Positions 34,053 through 43,881 of a DNA stretch of 64,000 nt are shown here, piece by piece. Both the position numbers and the translations under genes were made by a program. Numbering within the stretch: position 1 is the first letter of the stretch; every line of letters starts with the position of its first letter. Source of the DNA: Sellimonas caecigallum (GTDB lineage: Bacteria > Bacillota > Clostridia > Lachnospirales > Lachnospiraceae); contig NZ_CP173660.1 in assembly GCF_045038405.1 (NCBI RefSeq), forward strand, positions 2,694,997 to 2,758,996. Direction: 5' to 3'. Below the pieces are notes generated by a model, which saw only the letters and a program-made list of their open reading frames with translations, made no database searches and had not been told where the DNA came from.

Positions 34053-35465
34053 TTATTTTCTTTTCTTTTTCTGTAACTCCGGATGCTTCGGCAGGAAGTT
34101 CTTAAAGTAATCATCATGAACTTTCTTGATCATACCGCTAAGAGCAAACAGAGCAATAATATTCGGTACAACCATCATACTGTTGAAGCAGTCTGCCATA
34201 TTCCATACAAGGTCTACCTGTGCAAGTGATCCGAGCACTACACAGACGCACACAAGCACTGCATAAATCGGAACCGCTTTTGGTCCAAACAGATATTTGA
34301 TGTTTGCTTCGCCAAAGAAATACCATCCAATGATCGTGGAGGATGCGAAGAAGAACATACAGATCGCTATAAAGATCTCTCCAAATTTCCCATACACCAG
34401 AGAATAAGCAAACTGGCTCAGTTCGGCTCCAGTGTAACCTCCATCGACAACAGCGTATGATTCCGGAAGTGCACGTGTCGTCACGATAACAAGCGCTGTC
34501 ATTGTTAAAACGATGAATGTATCGATAAATACGCCAGTCATGGCTACAAATCCCTGTTGTACTGGATGATCTACTTTTGCAACTGCGTGTGCGTGCGGAG
34601 TGGAACCCATACCAGCTTCATTGGAGAAAAGTCCTCTTGCAACACCTTTTGTGATGGCAAGCTTGATCGTTGCTCCGACTGCTCCTCCGGCAATTGCGGA
34701 CGGTGCAAATGCTCCTACAAAAATTTCATAGAAAGCTGTCGGGATGTTCCTCCAGTTGTAGAAAATAATGATCAGGGAGCCGACAATATACAATGCCGCC
34801 ATAATCGGAACCATCCATTCTGTTACCTTCGCGATTCTCTTCATACCGCCTGTGAAGATGAAGAGACAGACAACAGCTACCACAACGCCTGTAATCCACT
34901 GCGGGATGCCGAATGCCGTGTGGAAGGAAGAAGCGATGGAGTTGGACTGTACCGCATTCCCCATGAACCCAAGTGCAAAAATCAGAAGCACAGCAAAAAT
35001 TGCCGCCAGTACTTTCCCGAATGCGCCTTTAAAAGCTGCACGGATATAGTATACCGGACCTCCGGTTACTACTCCATCGGAACCTACTTTTTTGTATTTC
35101 TGTGCCATGATAGCTTCACAGTAGATCGTTGCCATTCCAAGGAATGCAGCAACCCACATCCAGAAAATCGCGCCAGGTCCACCGATTGCGATCGCCGTTG
35201 CAGCCCCTGCAATATTTCCTGTACCTACCTGTGCAGCGATTGCCGTTGCAAGCGCCTGGAAAGAACTCATACCGTCTTTTCCAGCTTCGCCTTTTTTAGA
35301 AAAGAGACCGCCGAATGTTCTCCTCATTCCTTCTGTGAAGCCACGAACCTGGATAAAACCAGTTCGGATAGAGAACCAGATGCCTCCAAAAACAAGCGCT
35401 ACGATCAGGATGTAGTTTGAAAGATAATTTTGAATTGTAAGTACGATATTATTTAACGTATCCAC
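34053..35465 (-). CDS. Alanine/glycine:cation symporter (AGCS family)
   Basis: The 470-residue transporter has about ten membrane helices and the AGCS signatures QVGTGNIAGAATAIAIGGPGAIFWMW and GLFSNEAGMGSTPHAHAVA. It imports Ala or Gly with Na+ or H+. Directly upstream of the glycine riboswitch and on the same strand, it is probably the glycine supplier of the reductase operon. It has its own promoter (35519-35547). Confidence 0.95.
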   Translation of the reverse strand: MDTLNNIVLTIQNYLSNYILIVALVFGGIWFSIRTGFIQVRGFTEGMRRTFGGLFSKKGEAGKDGMSSFQALATAIAAQVGTGNIAGAATAIAIGGPGAIFWMWVAAFLGMATIYCEAIMAQKYKKVGSDGVVTGGPVYYIRAAFKGAFGKVLAAIFAVLLIFALGFMGNAVQSNSIASSFHTAFGIPQWITGVVVAVVCLFIFTGGMKRIAKVTEWMVPIMAALYIVGSLIIIFYNWRNIPTAFYEIFVGAFAPSAIAGGAVGATIKLAITKGVARGLFSNEAGMGSTPHAHAVAKVDHPVQQGFVAMTGVFIDTFIVLTMTALVIVTTRALPESYAVVDGGYTGAELSQFAYSLVYGKFGEIFIAICMFFFASSTIIGWYFFGEANIKYLFGPKAVPIYAVLVCVCVVLGSLAQVDLVWNMADCFNSMMVVPNIIALFALSGMIKKVHDDYFKNFLPKHPELQKKKRK

Positions 35466-35518
35466 AACAATCCCTCCTTTTCCTATAGATGTTTTGAATA
35501 TTTATTCCTGACATATTA

Positions 35519-35547
35519 ATGATACCACTTTTTCATCTATTTCACAA
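35519..35547 (-). promoter_or_regulatory. Promoter for the AGCS symporter
   Basis: On the minus strand TTGTGA, a 17-base spacer and TATCAT precede the gene by about 54 bases. Confidence 0.6.
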
Positions 35548-35616
35548 GAATCTTTCGAATTTCATATGTATTTTGTTGGAATTGCACAATTTTATCCTGT
35601 AACATATTTGTAAAAA

Positions 35617-35666
35617 ATAAAACAAGCCCGGAAACGCCCTGTTATCGAGCATCCGCGCCTGTTTTA
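35617..35666 (-). terminator. Terminator of purB
   Basis: AACAAGCCCGG (35621) and CCGCGCCTGTT (ending 35663) pair with two wobbles/mismatches and carry T-rich flanks on the minus strand. It lies about 90 bases after the purB stop. Confidence 0.7.
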
Positions 35667-35751
35667 CTTATTCAAATCTTTGCAACATATTTTTCTTTTA
35701 TGCAATTTGCTATTTTTTTATCAATTTGTTCTGTGACACGTCCGCGATGCA

Positions 35752-37182
35752 TTATACATTGATCTCTGCTTTCATTCCAAGTGTGTCTTTGTACTTGTCA
35801 AGAACCGGATTTACAACCTTTGATAGGAATGCATCCACCTGTTCTTTGGAGCGGCCAGTGTATCTTGCAGGATCCATGGTCTTTTTCAATTCATCCAGGC
35901 TGAGGTTAAATGCAGGGTCGGCAGCGATAAGCTCCAGAAGGTTATTGTCAAGACCTTTTTCTTTCACATTGCGGCCCGCTTCCATGGAAAGCTCTCGAAT
36001 TCTTTCATGAAGTTCCTGTCTGTCTCCTCCCGCCTTCACTGCATCCATCATGATATTTTCCGTAGCCATAAACGGAAGCTCAGACATAAGACGTTTTTCA
36101 ATTACCTTCGGATAAACAACGAGACCATCTACAACGTTCAGACAAAGATCCAGAATACCATCGATGGCAAGGAAACCTTCCGGGACGGAAAGACGCTTGT
36201 TCGCGGAATCGTCCAACGTTCTTTCAAACCACTGAGTCGCGGATGTGATAGCCGGGTTCAGTGCATCAACCATGACATAACGTGATAAGGATGCAATCCG
36301 TTCACTTCTCATCGGATTTCTCTTGTAAGCCATAGCCGAAGAACCAATCTGTGTTTTTTCAAACGGTTCTTCTACTTCTTTCAGATGCTGAAGGAGCCGA
36401 ATGTCATTGGACATCTTATGAGCGCTGGCGGCAATTCCTGCAAGGACATTCAGCACTCTTGTATCCACTTTTCTCGAATATGTCTGTCCCGATACCGGAT
36501 AACATGCTTTGAATCCCATCTTCTCAGCGATCATCGGATCAATCTTGTCAATCGTCTCCTGATCACCCTCAAAAAGTTCCAGAAAGCTTGCCTGCGTTCC
36601 TGTCGTACCTTTTGATCCGAGAAGCTTAAGCGTTCCACTGACATATTCCAGATCTTCGAGATCCATCAGAAATTCCTGAAGCCAAAGTGTCGCTCTTTTT
36701 CCCACTGTCGTTGGCTGTGCCGGCTGGAAATGAGTAAATGCAAGTGTCGGCTGCGCCTTGTATGTGTCCGCAAATTTGGCAAGTTCTGCGATAACATTGA
36801 CCAGTTTCTTTTTCACAAGCTTCAGCGCTTCAGACATAACGATAATATCTGTGTTGTCTCCCACGTAACAGGAAGTGGCTCCCAGATGAATGATTCCTTT
36901 GGCTTTCGGGCACTGCTGTCCATAAGCGTAAACATGGGACATAACATCATGGCGTACAATCTTCTCTCTTTCTTTTGCCACGTCATAATTGATATCATCA
37001 GCGTGCGCTTTCAGCTCTTCAATCTGTTCTTCTGTGATCGGAAGACCAAGTTCTTTTTCTGTTTCTGCCAGTGCAATCCAGAGTTTTCTCCATGTGCGAA
37101 ATTTCATATCCGGAGAAAAAATGTACTGCATTTCTTTACTTGCATATCTTTCTGATAATGGGCTTTGATATTTGTCGTTCAC
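35752..37182 (-). CDS. purB: Adenylosuccinate lyase
   Basis: The 476-residue fumarase-superfamily enzyme has the signature GSSAMAYKRNPMRSE, the catalytic His region HDVMSHVYAYG and GATSCYVGDN. It acts twice in purine synthesis (SAICAR and adenylosuccinate cleavage). The frame is open to 37257, but the family start (NDKYQSPLSERYAS) fits GTG 37182, with AAAGGAG ten bases upstream. It is a lone purine gene here. Confidence 0.95.
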   Translation of the reverse strand: MNDKYQSPLSERYASKEMQYIFSPDMKFRTWRKLWIALAETEKELGLPITEEQIEELKAHADDINYDVAKEREKIVRHDVMSHVYAYGQQCPKAKGIIHLGATSCYVGDNTDIIVMSEALKLVKKKLVNVIAELAKFADTYKAQPTLAFTHFQPAQPTTVGKRATLWLQEFLMDLEDLEYVSGTLKLLGSKGTTGTQASFLELFEGDQETIDKIDPMIAEKMGFKACYPVSGQTYSRKVDTRVLNVLAGIAASAHKMSNDIRLLQHLKEVEEPFEKTQIGSSAMAYKRNPMRSERIASLSRYVMVDALNPAITSATQWFERTLDDSANKRLSVPEGFLAIDGILDLCLNVVDGLVVYPKVIEKRLMSELPFMATENIMMDAVKAGGDRQELHERIRELSMEAGRNVKEKGLDNNLLELIAADPAFNLSLDELKKTMDPARYTGRSKEQVDAFLSKVVNPVLDKYKDTLGMKAEINV

Positions 37183-37266
37183 TGTTTCCGTACTCCTTTT
37201 CTTAATTAAACTCGTTTTGTGCATCCCTACTATACTACACTCAAAAGCGAAAAGCAATGTTTTCTC

Positions 37267-38028
37267 TTACTGATACCTGCGGTACTGGCGTTTCCATTTT
37301 TCCAAAAGTGTTCTGTCGCCGGATGACTTCTGCTCTCTTTCTGTTTCATTTTCCTTATTTTCAATCTCTTCTGCCGCAGACAGATACATCTCATTTGTCA
37401 AAATCAGATCCTGATAATCCTCTTCTGTCATATAGCGTGAACATGCATACAAATATGCCCGGAGCATCGTTTCGTCTCCACAAATCTTATATGCCTGCTC
37501 GTACATAGCAGCAGATTCCTTATAAAGAAATTCTCTGCCGTAGGCCGCTCCCAGGCAGCCGTAAACTTTTCCATAAAACCTCTCCATCGTCTCATCCCTC
37601 TTCTCCTGAAGGATTGACAGATAAACAAGGATAGCGGCCTCACATTCTCCACTCTCCAGAAGGTTGTCGGCTTTATACTTCCTGCGCTCAATTTCCTTTT
37701 GGTTTTTCAGACGATCCAGCACATTCTGTATATGTTCCATCTCCTGTTTGGTGTAGATCTTGGCATATCCGAGAATCTTTAAGACAAACTGTTCAATGGT
37801 TCCATGGCGCTGCATCAGTTCCAGAAGCTCTTTTGCCAGATCTTTCATATCAAGTTCCAGATACAGCCATTCGCAGATCTTCTCATTCATGATCGTATAA
37901 TCGATCAGATAAAGGTTGTTGCAAAGATAGTAGCACAACTCTTCTATCGTATAAATTTTCCTGTGAATTCTCGTAATCTCATAAGGCTGTTCGGCCTTCT
38001 TTTTACGACAAAGAATTAAACTGCCCAT
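37267..38028 (-). CDS. Helical-repeat (TPR-like) protein of unknown function, third gene of the DUF5717/DUF5716 operon
   Basis: The 253-residue protein begins MGSLILCRKKKAEQPYEITR and continues in amphipathic helix pairs (for example ADNLLESGECEAAILVYLSIL and KESAAMYEQAYKICGDE) typical of TPR-like repeats. ATG 38028 has GGGAGGG upstream and overlaps the previous gene by 26 bases; the frame is open to 38100 within that gene. Coupling implies function with the DUF5716-like protein. No enzyme motif is seen. Confidence 0.75.
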   Translation of the reverse strand: MGSLILCRKKKAEQPYEITRIHRKIYTIEELCYYLCNNLYLIDYTIMNEKICEWLYLELDMKDLAKELLELMQRHGTIEQFVLKILGYAKIYTKQEMEHIQNVLDRLKNQKEIERRKYKADNLLESGECEAAILVYLSILQEKRDETMERFYGKVYGCLGAAYGREFLYKESAAMYEQAYKICGDETMLRAYLYACSRYMTEEDYQDLILTNEMYLSAAEEIENKENETEREQKSSGDRTLLEKWKRQYRRYQ

Positions 38029-39295
38029 TTGTCCCTCCCAGATATATCGTTTTTTCCGTCCGAAAGTCCGTTGCCGGAAAGAATTCTCCAAATCCCGCAT
38101 CCTCGAAAATCAAGCGGCATGTGCGTTCATTGTCAAACTGTGTCTGTACTCGCAGCTTCATGGAATATTCTTTCCGCTTCGGCATCCCGTCAAAAGAGAC
38201 CGTCTCCACTCTCCACTGCCCGGTAACAAGTGATTCAATATGTATCTCAATGTCATCCGTATCTTCCAGAAGAACTTCCCAATGCTGATCGTTTTCATAC
38301 CAGTGGGAACCGAAAGCCACTACCGGATACCAGACATCTTCTCCGTCAATCCTCATCTTCAGACAAATCTGTTCTGTCAGCTTTGTCTCATCGAGATACG
38401 TCGGAACATCGCTGTCTCCTGTCTGCTTTTTCAGCCCGCAGTAGCACGCCCCTTTGCTGTAAAGATTGTTTCCCATGAATGCTCTTCTTCCGTTGCAGAG
38501 CACTTTCTGCGAATGCGGATACCAGTTATTTTCAAACCCTTCCCCAGTAAGATAAACAGAGGAGACATGCTTTTTGTCAAATACCCCTTCGATGAAATGC
38601 TTAAAACGTTCATCCGCATTTTTAGCCTTATCAACATTCAGCACCGGATAAACTGCTCTTAGTTCTTCCATCTCTGCTTCCGCCACTTTTTCCACACTGA
38701 TGAAGCTTTCCCGCTCTCTGCGATACTCTGTGTTGAGCTTTTTCAGCATATACGCCTCGATTTTATCTCTGTCACAGTAAAACAGCGCCGACTCATACTG
38801 CCACAATTCCTTAGGCTGATACAGCATGTAATAACAGAAACTTTCCTTGTAATCCATAGCATACACAGCATCTTTGTCAACACCGGCATTTACAGCGGCC
38901 TTTGTCAGGAGAGTCCTCACATCTTTATCGATCCAAGGTACCGCAAAGCTCAAATAAGAGATTTTCTTTTTCCGGAACGTCTGGAGCGTAAGCTCCACAA
39001 ACTTCTGCAAAAGCCAGGAAGCTTCGTAAATTGTCCCGTCTTTTTCTACTTTTTCTTGCCGCAGTGCTTTTCCATACAGATCCGAGACGACCCATCCCTT
39101 CTCCATCATGGCAGCACGCTGTGCTTCCCGACCAAACATCCAGGCTTCTTTATAATGCCCCACCATCAGGGGGATCTGATAATTGTCTGCGGCCACTTCC
39201 AGTGTCTTTAATTCATGTTTATCTTCGTCGTAATAACTGATCTGACACCCTTTTTCATTTAGATCATATCCAATGATATAACCGTTTCTTTCCAT
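38003..39295 (-). CDS. DUF5716-like protein, possible Hsp70/actin-fold ATPase
   Basis: The 430-residue protein starts MERNGYIIGYDLNEKGCQIS, where G-x-D-x-N-x3-C-Q-I looks like a degenerate phosphate-1 loop of the actin/Hsp70 superfamily; VSSVYLTGEGFENNWYP resembles the later adenosine-binding loop. The last ~120 residues form a separate beta-rich domain (DUF5716_C by recollection). GGGGGAG precedes the ATG. It sits between the 1101-residue DUF5717-like gene (15-base gap) and the TPR-like gene (overlap). Fold assignment is inferred. Confidence 0.72.
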   Translation of the reverse strand: MERNGYIIGYDLNEKGCQISYYDEDKHELKTLEVAADNYQIPLMVGHYKEAWMFGREAQRAAMMEKGWVVSDLYGKALRQEKVEKDGTIYEASWLLQKFVELTLQTFRKKKISYLSFAVPWIDKDVRTLLTKAAVNAGVDKDAVYAMDYKESFCYYMLYQPKELWQYESALFYCDRDKIEAYMLKKLNTEYRRERESFISVEKVAEAEMEELRAVYPVLNVDKAKNADERFKHFIEGVFDKKHVSSVYLTGEGFENNWYPHSQKVLCNGRRAFMGNNLYSKGACYCGLKKQTGDSDVPTYLDETKLTEQICLKMRIDGEDVWYPVVAFGSHWYENDQHWEVLLEDTDDIEIHIESLVTGQWRVETVSFDGMPKRKEYSMKLRVQTQFDNERTCRLIFEDAGFGEFFPATDFRTEKTIYLGGTNGQFNSLS

Positions 39296-39310
39296 CGTCT
39301 CTCCCCCTTT

Positions 39311-42300
39311 CTAATATAGCATAAAGAACTCCCTTGCCAGCTTCTCCTCCCGCATATACTCTGCCATAGCCTGATCAAGTGCTTCTTTTGTAAGTTCAGA
39401 CATATCGTTAAGCCTTCCGTATGTTCCATAAGCCGGCACTTCCTTTTGTATACGATATTCTTTGAAATCTGATACGGACACGCTTCCATCCGCCCGCTGT
39501 TCTTTGAATCGATATTCCATCTTTTCATCCTCATAGAGAACGAACTCCATCACATGAATATCCTCATACACAGCAGGCATAATCTCTTTTTGATATACAT
39601 GCTCTCTTTTGTCCGCCTTTTCATAGCATATCCGATATTCAATAAACACAAGGCTGTCTCTGTGAGCTCGGTATTCCAGTATGATCTTGTCATACAGCAT
39701 AACCTCTCTCAGAAGATTTTCACTGTATTTAAGATAGAACGGAAATACAATCTGCTTTTCACAAAGTTCTATCAGAAACTGTTTTACCATCTCCTCCGAT
39801 GCTTTTTCCGCATCATGTTCTGAATAGTATTTCAGATAAGCGATCTTACAGATATCCGGAAGTTCTTCTCCATTCTTTATTTCCGCTGCAACAATATCAA
39901 AAATGCACTCTTTCACAAGGCGATCGCGGAGCAGATACTCTCTGGATATATAAGCTAAGTAAGCGCGCTTCAACCTGAAATATGCTGTCCCTGCGCAGTA
40001 ATCTGCAAAAATCTCTTCTTCCTGGAACAGATTTTCTGAAAAGATCATCTGAGTAATGATTCGTTCTGCAATCTTATCGGTTGCGATTTCTTGTTCCCGC
40101 GCTGCGTGCCAGATCTTTTTCATATCTCTTGTAGCGCCGCAATAATACATGGAAAGGTATGTAAGGCTTACTTTGTCATATAATCCTCTCCTGAACATCT
40201 CAAAGCAAAGATACAAAAGGAATTCCTCTTCATCGTATCCCTCTTCACGGATCTTTTTGGTCAAAAAGCGGAACGCATCTTCTTCATCGAACATTTCCAG
40301 TCCGTATTCCCGGATATTGGAAATGGTTAGCTCCGGCTTTTCCTCTACCTCTTCTTTGTTTTCCTTATCTTTCTGTTTTTGTTTTAAAAGTTCCATAAAA
40401 CGCATCTCATAGAAAAGTCTGGTCGTCTCATATGGGATTGAATCTGTATAATGCCGACCATTCAAAGATTCCCACACGATCCTGGAATCTTTGTCATAGA
40501 GAAAGATTCTTGCTTTTCCATCTGCCACAGCTACTCTCTGATAAATGTCTCCGTCTTTTTCAATGACCATTACCGACTTCATAAAAGGCAGATTCGTCTT
40601 TACCTCATACGCGTGGCAAATGTCATTCATAGCATCTATTCTCTCCGGAGTCATGTCCTTCTCCGTACAGAATCGTTTATAGATAATACGGAGCGCTTCG
40701 TTGATGTGTCTCTTCGTAAGCTGATCCCAGGCAAAGGACTCCATCTTATCCCTGTAAAATGTATAGATGTCGCTGCTCTCTTCCTGGAATTGAATAATGT
40801 TTGCGTAAAGAAATGCTGTCTTCTCATAAGTCAGGGTATTTCCATGCATGAAATAAAGGAGTACAGATTTCGGGAGCGGATCGCGTATCTTCCACTCATT
40901 GATCGTCATCATATAATATTCGTAAAGCTGTACGATTTTTATCTCCTGCTGTACAGCAAGCTCATACCACTTAAAACACTCCTCCTTGATCTGATTGCCC
41001 TTGATAAGCAGTGTACAGATAGCAGTGAGGATCATCGGATCCTTGTATTCATCGTAAAGGCGTTCCATCAAACGGAAAAGATGTCTGTCATATGCCTTTT
41101 GCTGACCCGCCAGGTTAGCCGTATAAAGAGCAAGTTCTCTTGTAAAAAGTCCATATCTGGATGCAAAATCAAGCACACGGATTTCAAACATGCCAAGTTT
41201 TTTAAGGGAGGAAACATTTTCTCGGTAACACTTAAATGCCTGGAAATAAAGAAGTGTGTTCCTCGACCGGTTGGCATAGAAGTGCTTTTCCAACGCTGCC
41301 AGCCGCCTTGTGATGTTTTTATATTCCGGATCAATATCACAGAGCATGCAGAGGACACCCCACATATAAGGGCGCTTCAGATACACTTTTCTCAGCTCTT
41401 CTGCCACATGTCCGATCTGCCCTGCATTCTTTTTCAAAAGAACACTCAGATACAGATAGTAGGTACTTGTTTCCGGTTTTCTCGCCATATCAAACCGACT
41501 GTAACTGTAATTGTCAAGTATCTCCGCTGCCTGCTCCGATTGACCGCTCTCCAGATAAGCATTGGCTTTGATCAGAGAACAGAACTGAGAGTCTGCCCCC
41601 AAATTTTCCATCTGCCCGGCAAGCTGTACCGTATCTTCCGCCCAGCTGATGAGGTCGCTTTTCCCTGTGATAGTGGAAAAGTATCCTTTGATGATCTGAG
41701 AGAGGTAAAAAGTCTGTTCGTGCTTCGGAGTGTGAACCCCCTCCCGGCATGCCTCAATCTCATATACGATCTGTTCATACGGTGTGCGGAAAATGATCCT
41801 TCCGAAATTCTTTCCCGCATGCAGTGCATGCGGTGTGATAATATACGGAAAGCCGTATGTGTTGCCAAGAAAATCATCTGTAGAAAATTCTTTTCGGGAT
41901 ATCTGGATAAACCCACCTTCCGCAAAAACCTGAATCGGCATATAGCCCCATGTGTTTTTTGTAATAATAATATTCTCCCGGATGGCTTCATTTGGGCAGT
42001 CAAATTTTTTGCCATATTCTGAAAGCGACAGAAAAAGACATTCTTTCTGTTTGATTCCTACGAGGAATTCCTCTACCGCCTGCTCGCCCAGAGACCATTT
42101 TCTCATATTATTGTAAAGAGCCACCACTCTTGGATTCTCATACCTTAATATCTCATAGAAACTCATAGACCGGAAAAGACGCTGCGCTTCCATAAAATCC
42201 TTCATAGCCAGGAGTTTAAAATCTTTCATATTCTGCACTTTTCCATGGGATGTCATCAAATACGGCCGCTCAATAACCGCTGTAAAGGAAAGCCGATACT

Positions 42301-42616
42301 CTCCGCCGTTGCAGACAACAGTTAAATACCCATTTTCGACATATCCCGGCTCCAGCCCTTTCGCATCGTACGTAAAAGAAATCTCTACCGAGCTTCCCTC
42401 GAATCCGCTTTCCTTTAATTTCATCCGGAACGAAGAAGTGTACACAAGACCTCTCACGACCGCATCGTTTTTACTCTCGATCGTAAAGCTCCCCTGATAT
42501 ACTTCTCCCTCTCCGATCAGAAGGATCAAATTTGTCTCTGAAAACCGAACATCCGGCTGTGTTTTCCGAAAATCTCCATTTGAAAATCGTTTTATCTTAT
42601 TTTTCAAGCCTGCCAC
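39311..42616 (-). CDS. DUF5717-like giant protein (1101 aa)
   Basis: There is no signal peptide or membrane segment. Residues about 20-125 form a beta-sandwich-like region (two immunoglobulin-type modules, from FSETNLILLIGEG to LSFTAVIERPYL). Residues about 330-700 contain helical repeats with TPR character; the rest is mixed with a beta-rich C-terminus. It matches what I recall of DUF5717 in Lachnospiraceae. The start is GTG 42616; TTG 42607 with AGGTGG just upstream is a real alternative. It heads a three-gene operon of unknown function, possibly a large scaffold around an actin-like ATPase. Confidence 0.75.
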   Translation of the reverse strand: MAGLKNKIKRFSNGDFRKTQPDVRFSETNLILLIGEGEVYQGSFTIESKNDAVVRGLVYTSSFRMKLKESGFEGSSVEISFTYDAKGLEPGYVENGYLTVVCNGGEYRLSFTAVIERPYLMTSHGKVQNMKDFKLLAMKDFMEAQRLFRSMSFYEILRYENPRVVALYNNMRKWSLGEQAVEEFLVGIKQKECLFLSLSEYGKKFDCPNEAIRENIIITKNTWGYMPIQVFAEGGFIQISRKEFSTDDFLGNTYGFPYIITPHALHAGKNFGRIIFRTPYEQIVYEIEACREGVHTPKHEQTFYLSQIIKGYFSTITGKSDLISWAEDTVQLAGQMENLGADSQFCSLIKANAYLESGQSEQAAEILDNYSYSRFDMARKPETSTYYLYLSVLLKKNAGQIGHVAEELRKVYLKRPYMWGVLCMLCDIDPEYKNITRRLAALEKHFYANRSRNTLLYFQAFKCYRENVSSLKKLGMFEIRVLDFASRYGLFTRELALYTANLAGQQKAYDRHLFRLMERLYDEYKDPMILTAICTLLIKGNQIKEECFKWYELAVQQEIKIVQLYEYYMMTINEWKIRDPLPKSVLLYFMHGNTLTYEKTAFLYANIIQFQEESSDIYTFYRDKMESFAWDQLTKRHINEALRIIYKRFCTEKDMTPERIDAMNDICHAYEVKTNLPFMKSVMVIEKDGDIYQRVAVADGKARIFLYDKDSRIVWESLNGRHYTDSIPYETTRLFYEMRFMELLKQKQKDKENKEEVEEKPELTISNIREYGLEMFDEEDAFRFLTKKIREEGYDEEEFLLYLCFEMFRRGLYDKVSLTYLSMYYCGATRDMKKIWHAAREQEIATDKIAERIITQMIFSENLFQEEEIFADYCAGTAYFRLKRAYLAYISREYLLRDRLVKECIFDIVAAEIKNGEELPDICKIAYLKYYSEHDAEKASEEMVKQFLIELCEKQIVFPFYLKYSENLLREVMLYDKIILEYRAHRDSLVFIEYRICYEKADKREHVYQKEIMPAVYEDIHVMEFVLYEDEKMEYRFKEQRADGSVSVSDFKEYRIQKEVPAYGTYGRLNDMSELTKEALDQAMAEYMREEKLAREFFMLY

Positions 42617-42727
42617 CTACTTCTTGCATTGCATTTTTTGCAAATCATACTATAATTGAAATTATATCATTATTCGACTTCATCTTGCAATCCCCGCAGG
42701 GAAATTTATCGACAAGGAGATTTTATT

Positions 42728-43822
42728 ATGAAAACAACAAATCCATTTCACGGCAGCGATCTGGAAAAGATCGAAGAAATCTACCATATCCCAAAAGAAG
42801 AGATCGTCTGTTTTGGGGCAAACGTCAATCCACTTGGTTTCCCAAAACAAGTAAGTGATGCAATCTCCCGGAAATTATCCTCTCTTCTTGAACGCTATCC
42901 AGACCGGGAATATCGTTCGCTCCGGGAAGCCATCGGAAACTACTGCGGGCTCTCCAATGAATATATTCTTGTGGGAAATGGTTCTACAGAACTGCTCTCT
43001 CTTCTGATTGAATCCCGCAGCATCCGCCATGCCCTTCAGATTGGACCTTCTTACTCGGAATACGAGCGCGAGCTTTCTCTGTCCGGCTGTTCGTATTCCG
43101 AGTATTATCTGGATCAGGATACCCTCTTCCATCCTGACATTCATGATATTATCCAGGCAATAAAACGTGAGAACGCGGACTTTTTGATACTTTGCAATCC
43201 CAACAACCCTACCGCTTCTTCTTTTTCCACAGAAGAGCTGAGAGTTCTTCTTGCTGCCTGCCGCAAGGAAGGCACGTTTGTCATGGTCGATGAAACTTAC
43301 GCTGAGTTTTCCCAGGCATACGCACTTGCTATGCCTCTGATCCCGTATTTTGACAATCTCATGGTTATCCGCGGCGTTTCGAAATTTTTTGCAGCTCCTG
43401 GGCTTCGTCTCGGATACGGCGCATGCTCCAATGTGGAATTTCTCTCTTACTTGCGTAAAGTCCAAAATCCCTGGAGTGTCAACAGCGTCGCGGCATTTGC
43501 CGGAGAAGTGCTTTTTTCAGATAGTTCATTTATCCAAAAAACAAAAGCCCTCATATCATCCGAGCGCGACCGCATGATACAAAGACTTTCCGAAATACCG
43601 GAGCTTACCGTCTATCCCAGCGACGCTAATTTCATACTCGTAAAGATCAACGATCCTGCACATTCCGCTTTTTCCCTCTTTGACTGTCTGATCCGCCAGA
43701 AACTGATGATCCGAGACTGTACATCCTTCCCTGGTCTAAGAGGCGAATTTTTCCGCTTCTGCATCATGCTCCCGGATGATAACGACCGGCTTCTGGATGC
43801 GATCATTCGTTTTTTCCACTAA
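42728..43822 (+). CDS. CobD/HisC-like pyridoxal-phosphate aminotransferase or decarboxylase
   Basis: The 364-residue class I/II fold has NPNNPTASS, DETYAEFSQ and the PLP-lysine motif VSKFFAAPGLRLGYG. The N-terminus NPFHGSDLEKI...FGANVNPLG resembles threonine-phosphate decarboxylase (CobD) more than HisC. No cobalamin or histidine genes are nearby, so the substrate is open. AAGGAG lies before ATG 42728. It diverges from the DUF5717-like gene with about 110 bases between. Confidence 0.85.
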   Translation: MKTTNPFHGSDLEKIEEIYHIPKEEIVCFGANVNPLGFPKQVSDAISRKLSSLLERYPDREYRSLREAIGNYCGLSNEYILVGNGSTELLSLLIESRSIRHALQIGPSYSEYERELSLSGCSYSEYYLDQDTLFHPDIHDIIQAIKRENADFLILCNPNNPTASSFSTEELRVLLAACRKEGTFVMVDETYAEFSQAYALAMPLIPYFDNLMVIRGVSKFFAAPGLRLGYGACSNVEFLSYLRKVQNPWSVNSVAAFAGEVLFSDSSFIQKTKALISSERDRMIQRLSEIPELTVYPSDANFILVKINDPAHSAFSLFDCLIRQKLMIRDCTSFPGLRGEFFRFCIMLPDDNDRLLDAIIRFFH

Positions 43823-43838
43823 CTTCAAAAAGACAAAT

Positions 43839-43860
43839 GGCGGCGTATGCAAACGCCGCC
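43839..43860. terminator. Hairpin between convergent genes
   Basis: GGCGGCG and CGCCGCC form a 7-bp G+C stem with an 8-base loop. A T-rich stretch follows on the minus strand. Confidence 0.6.
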
Positions 43861-43881
43861 CCATCACATCGGTATTTCCTT

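Noticed and set aside
34557..35420. Long plus-strand ORF (287 codons) antisense to the AGCS symporter
   Set aside because: Its Cys/Ser/His-rich translation has no domain or ribosome site and mirrors a clearly real membrane protein.
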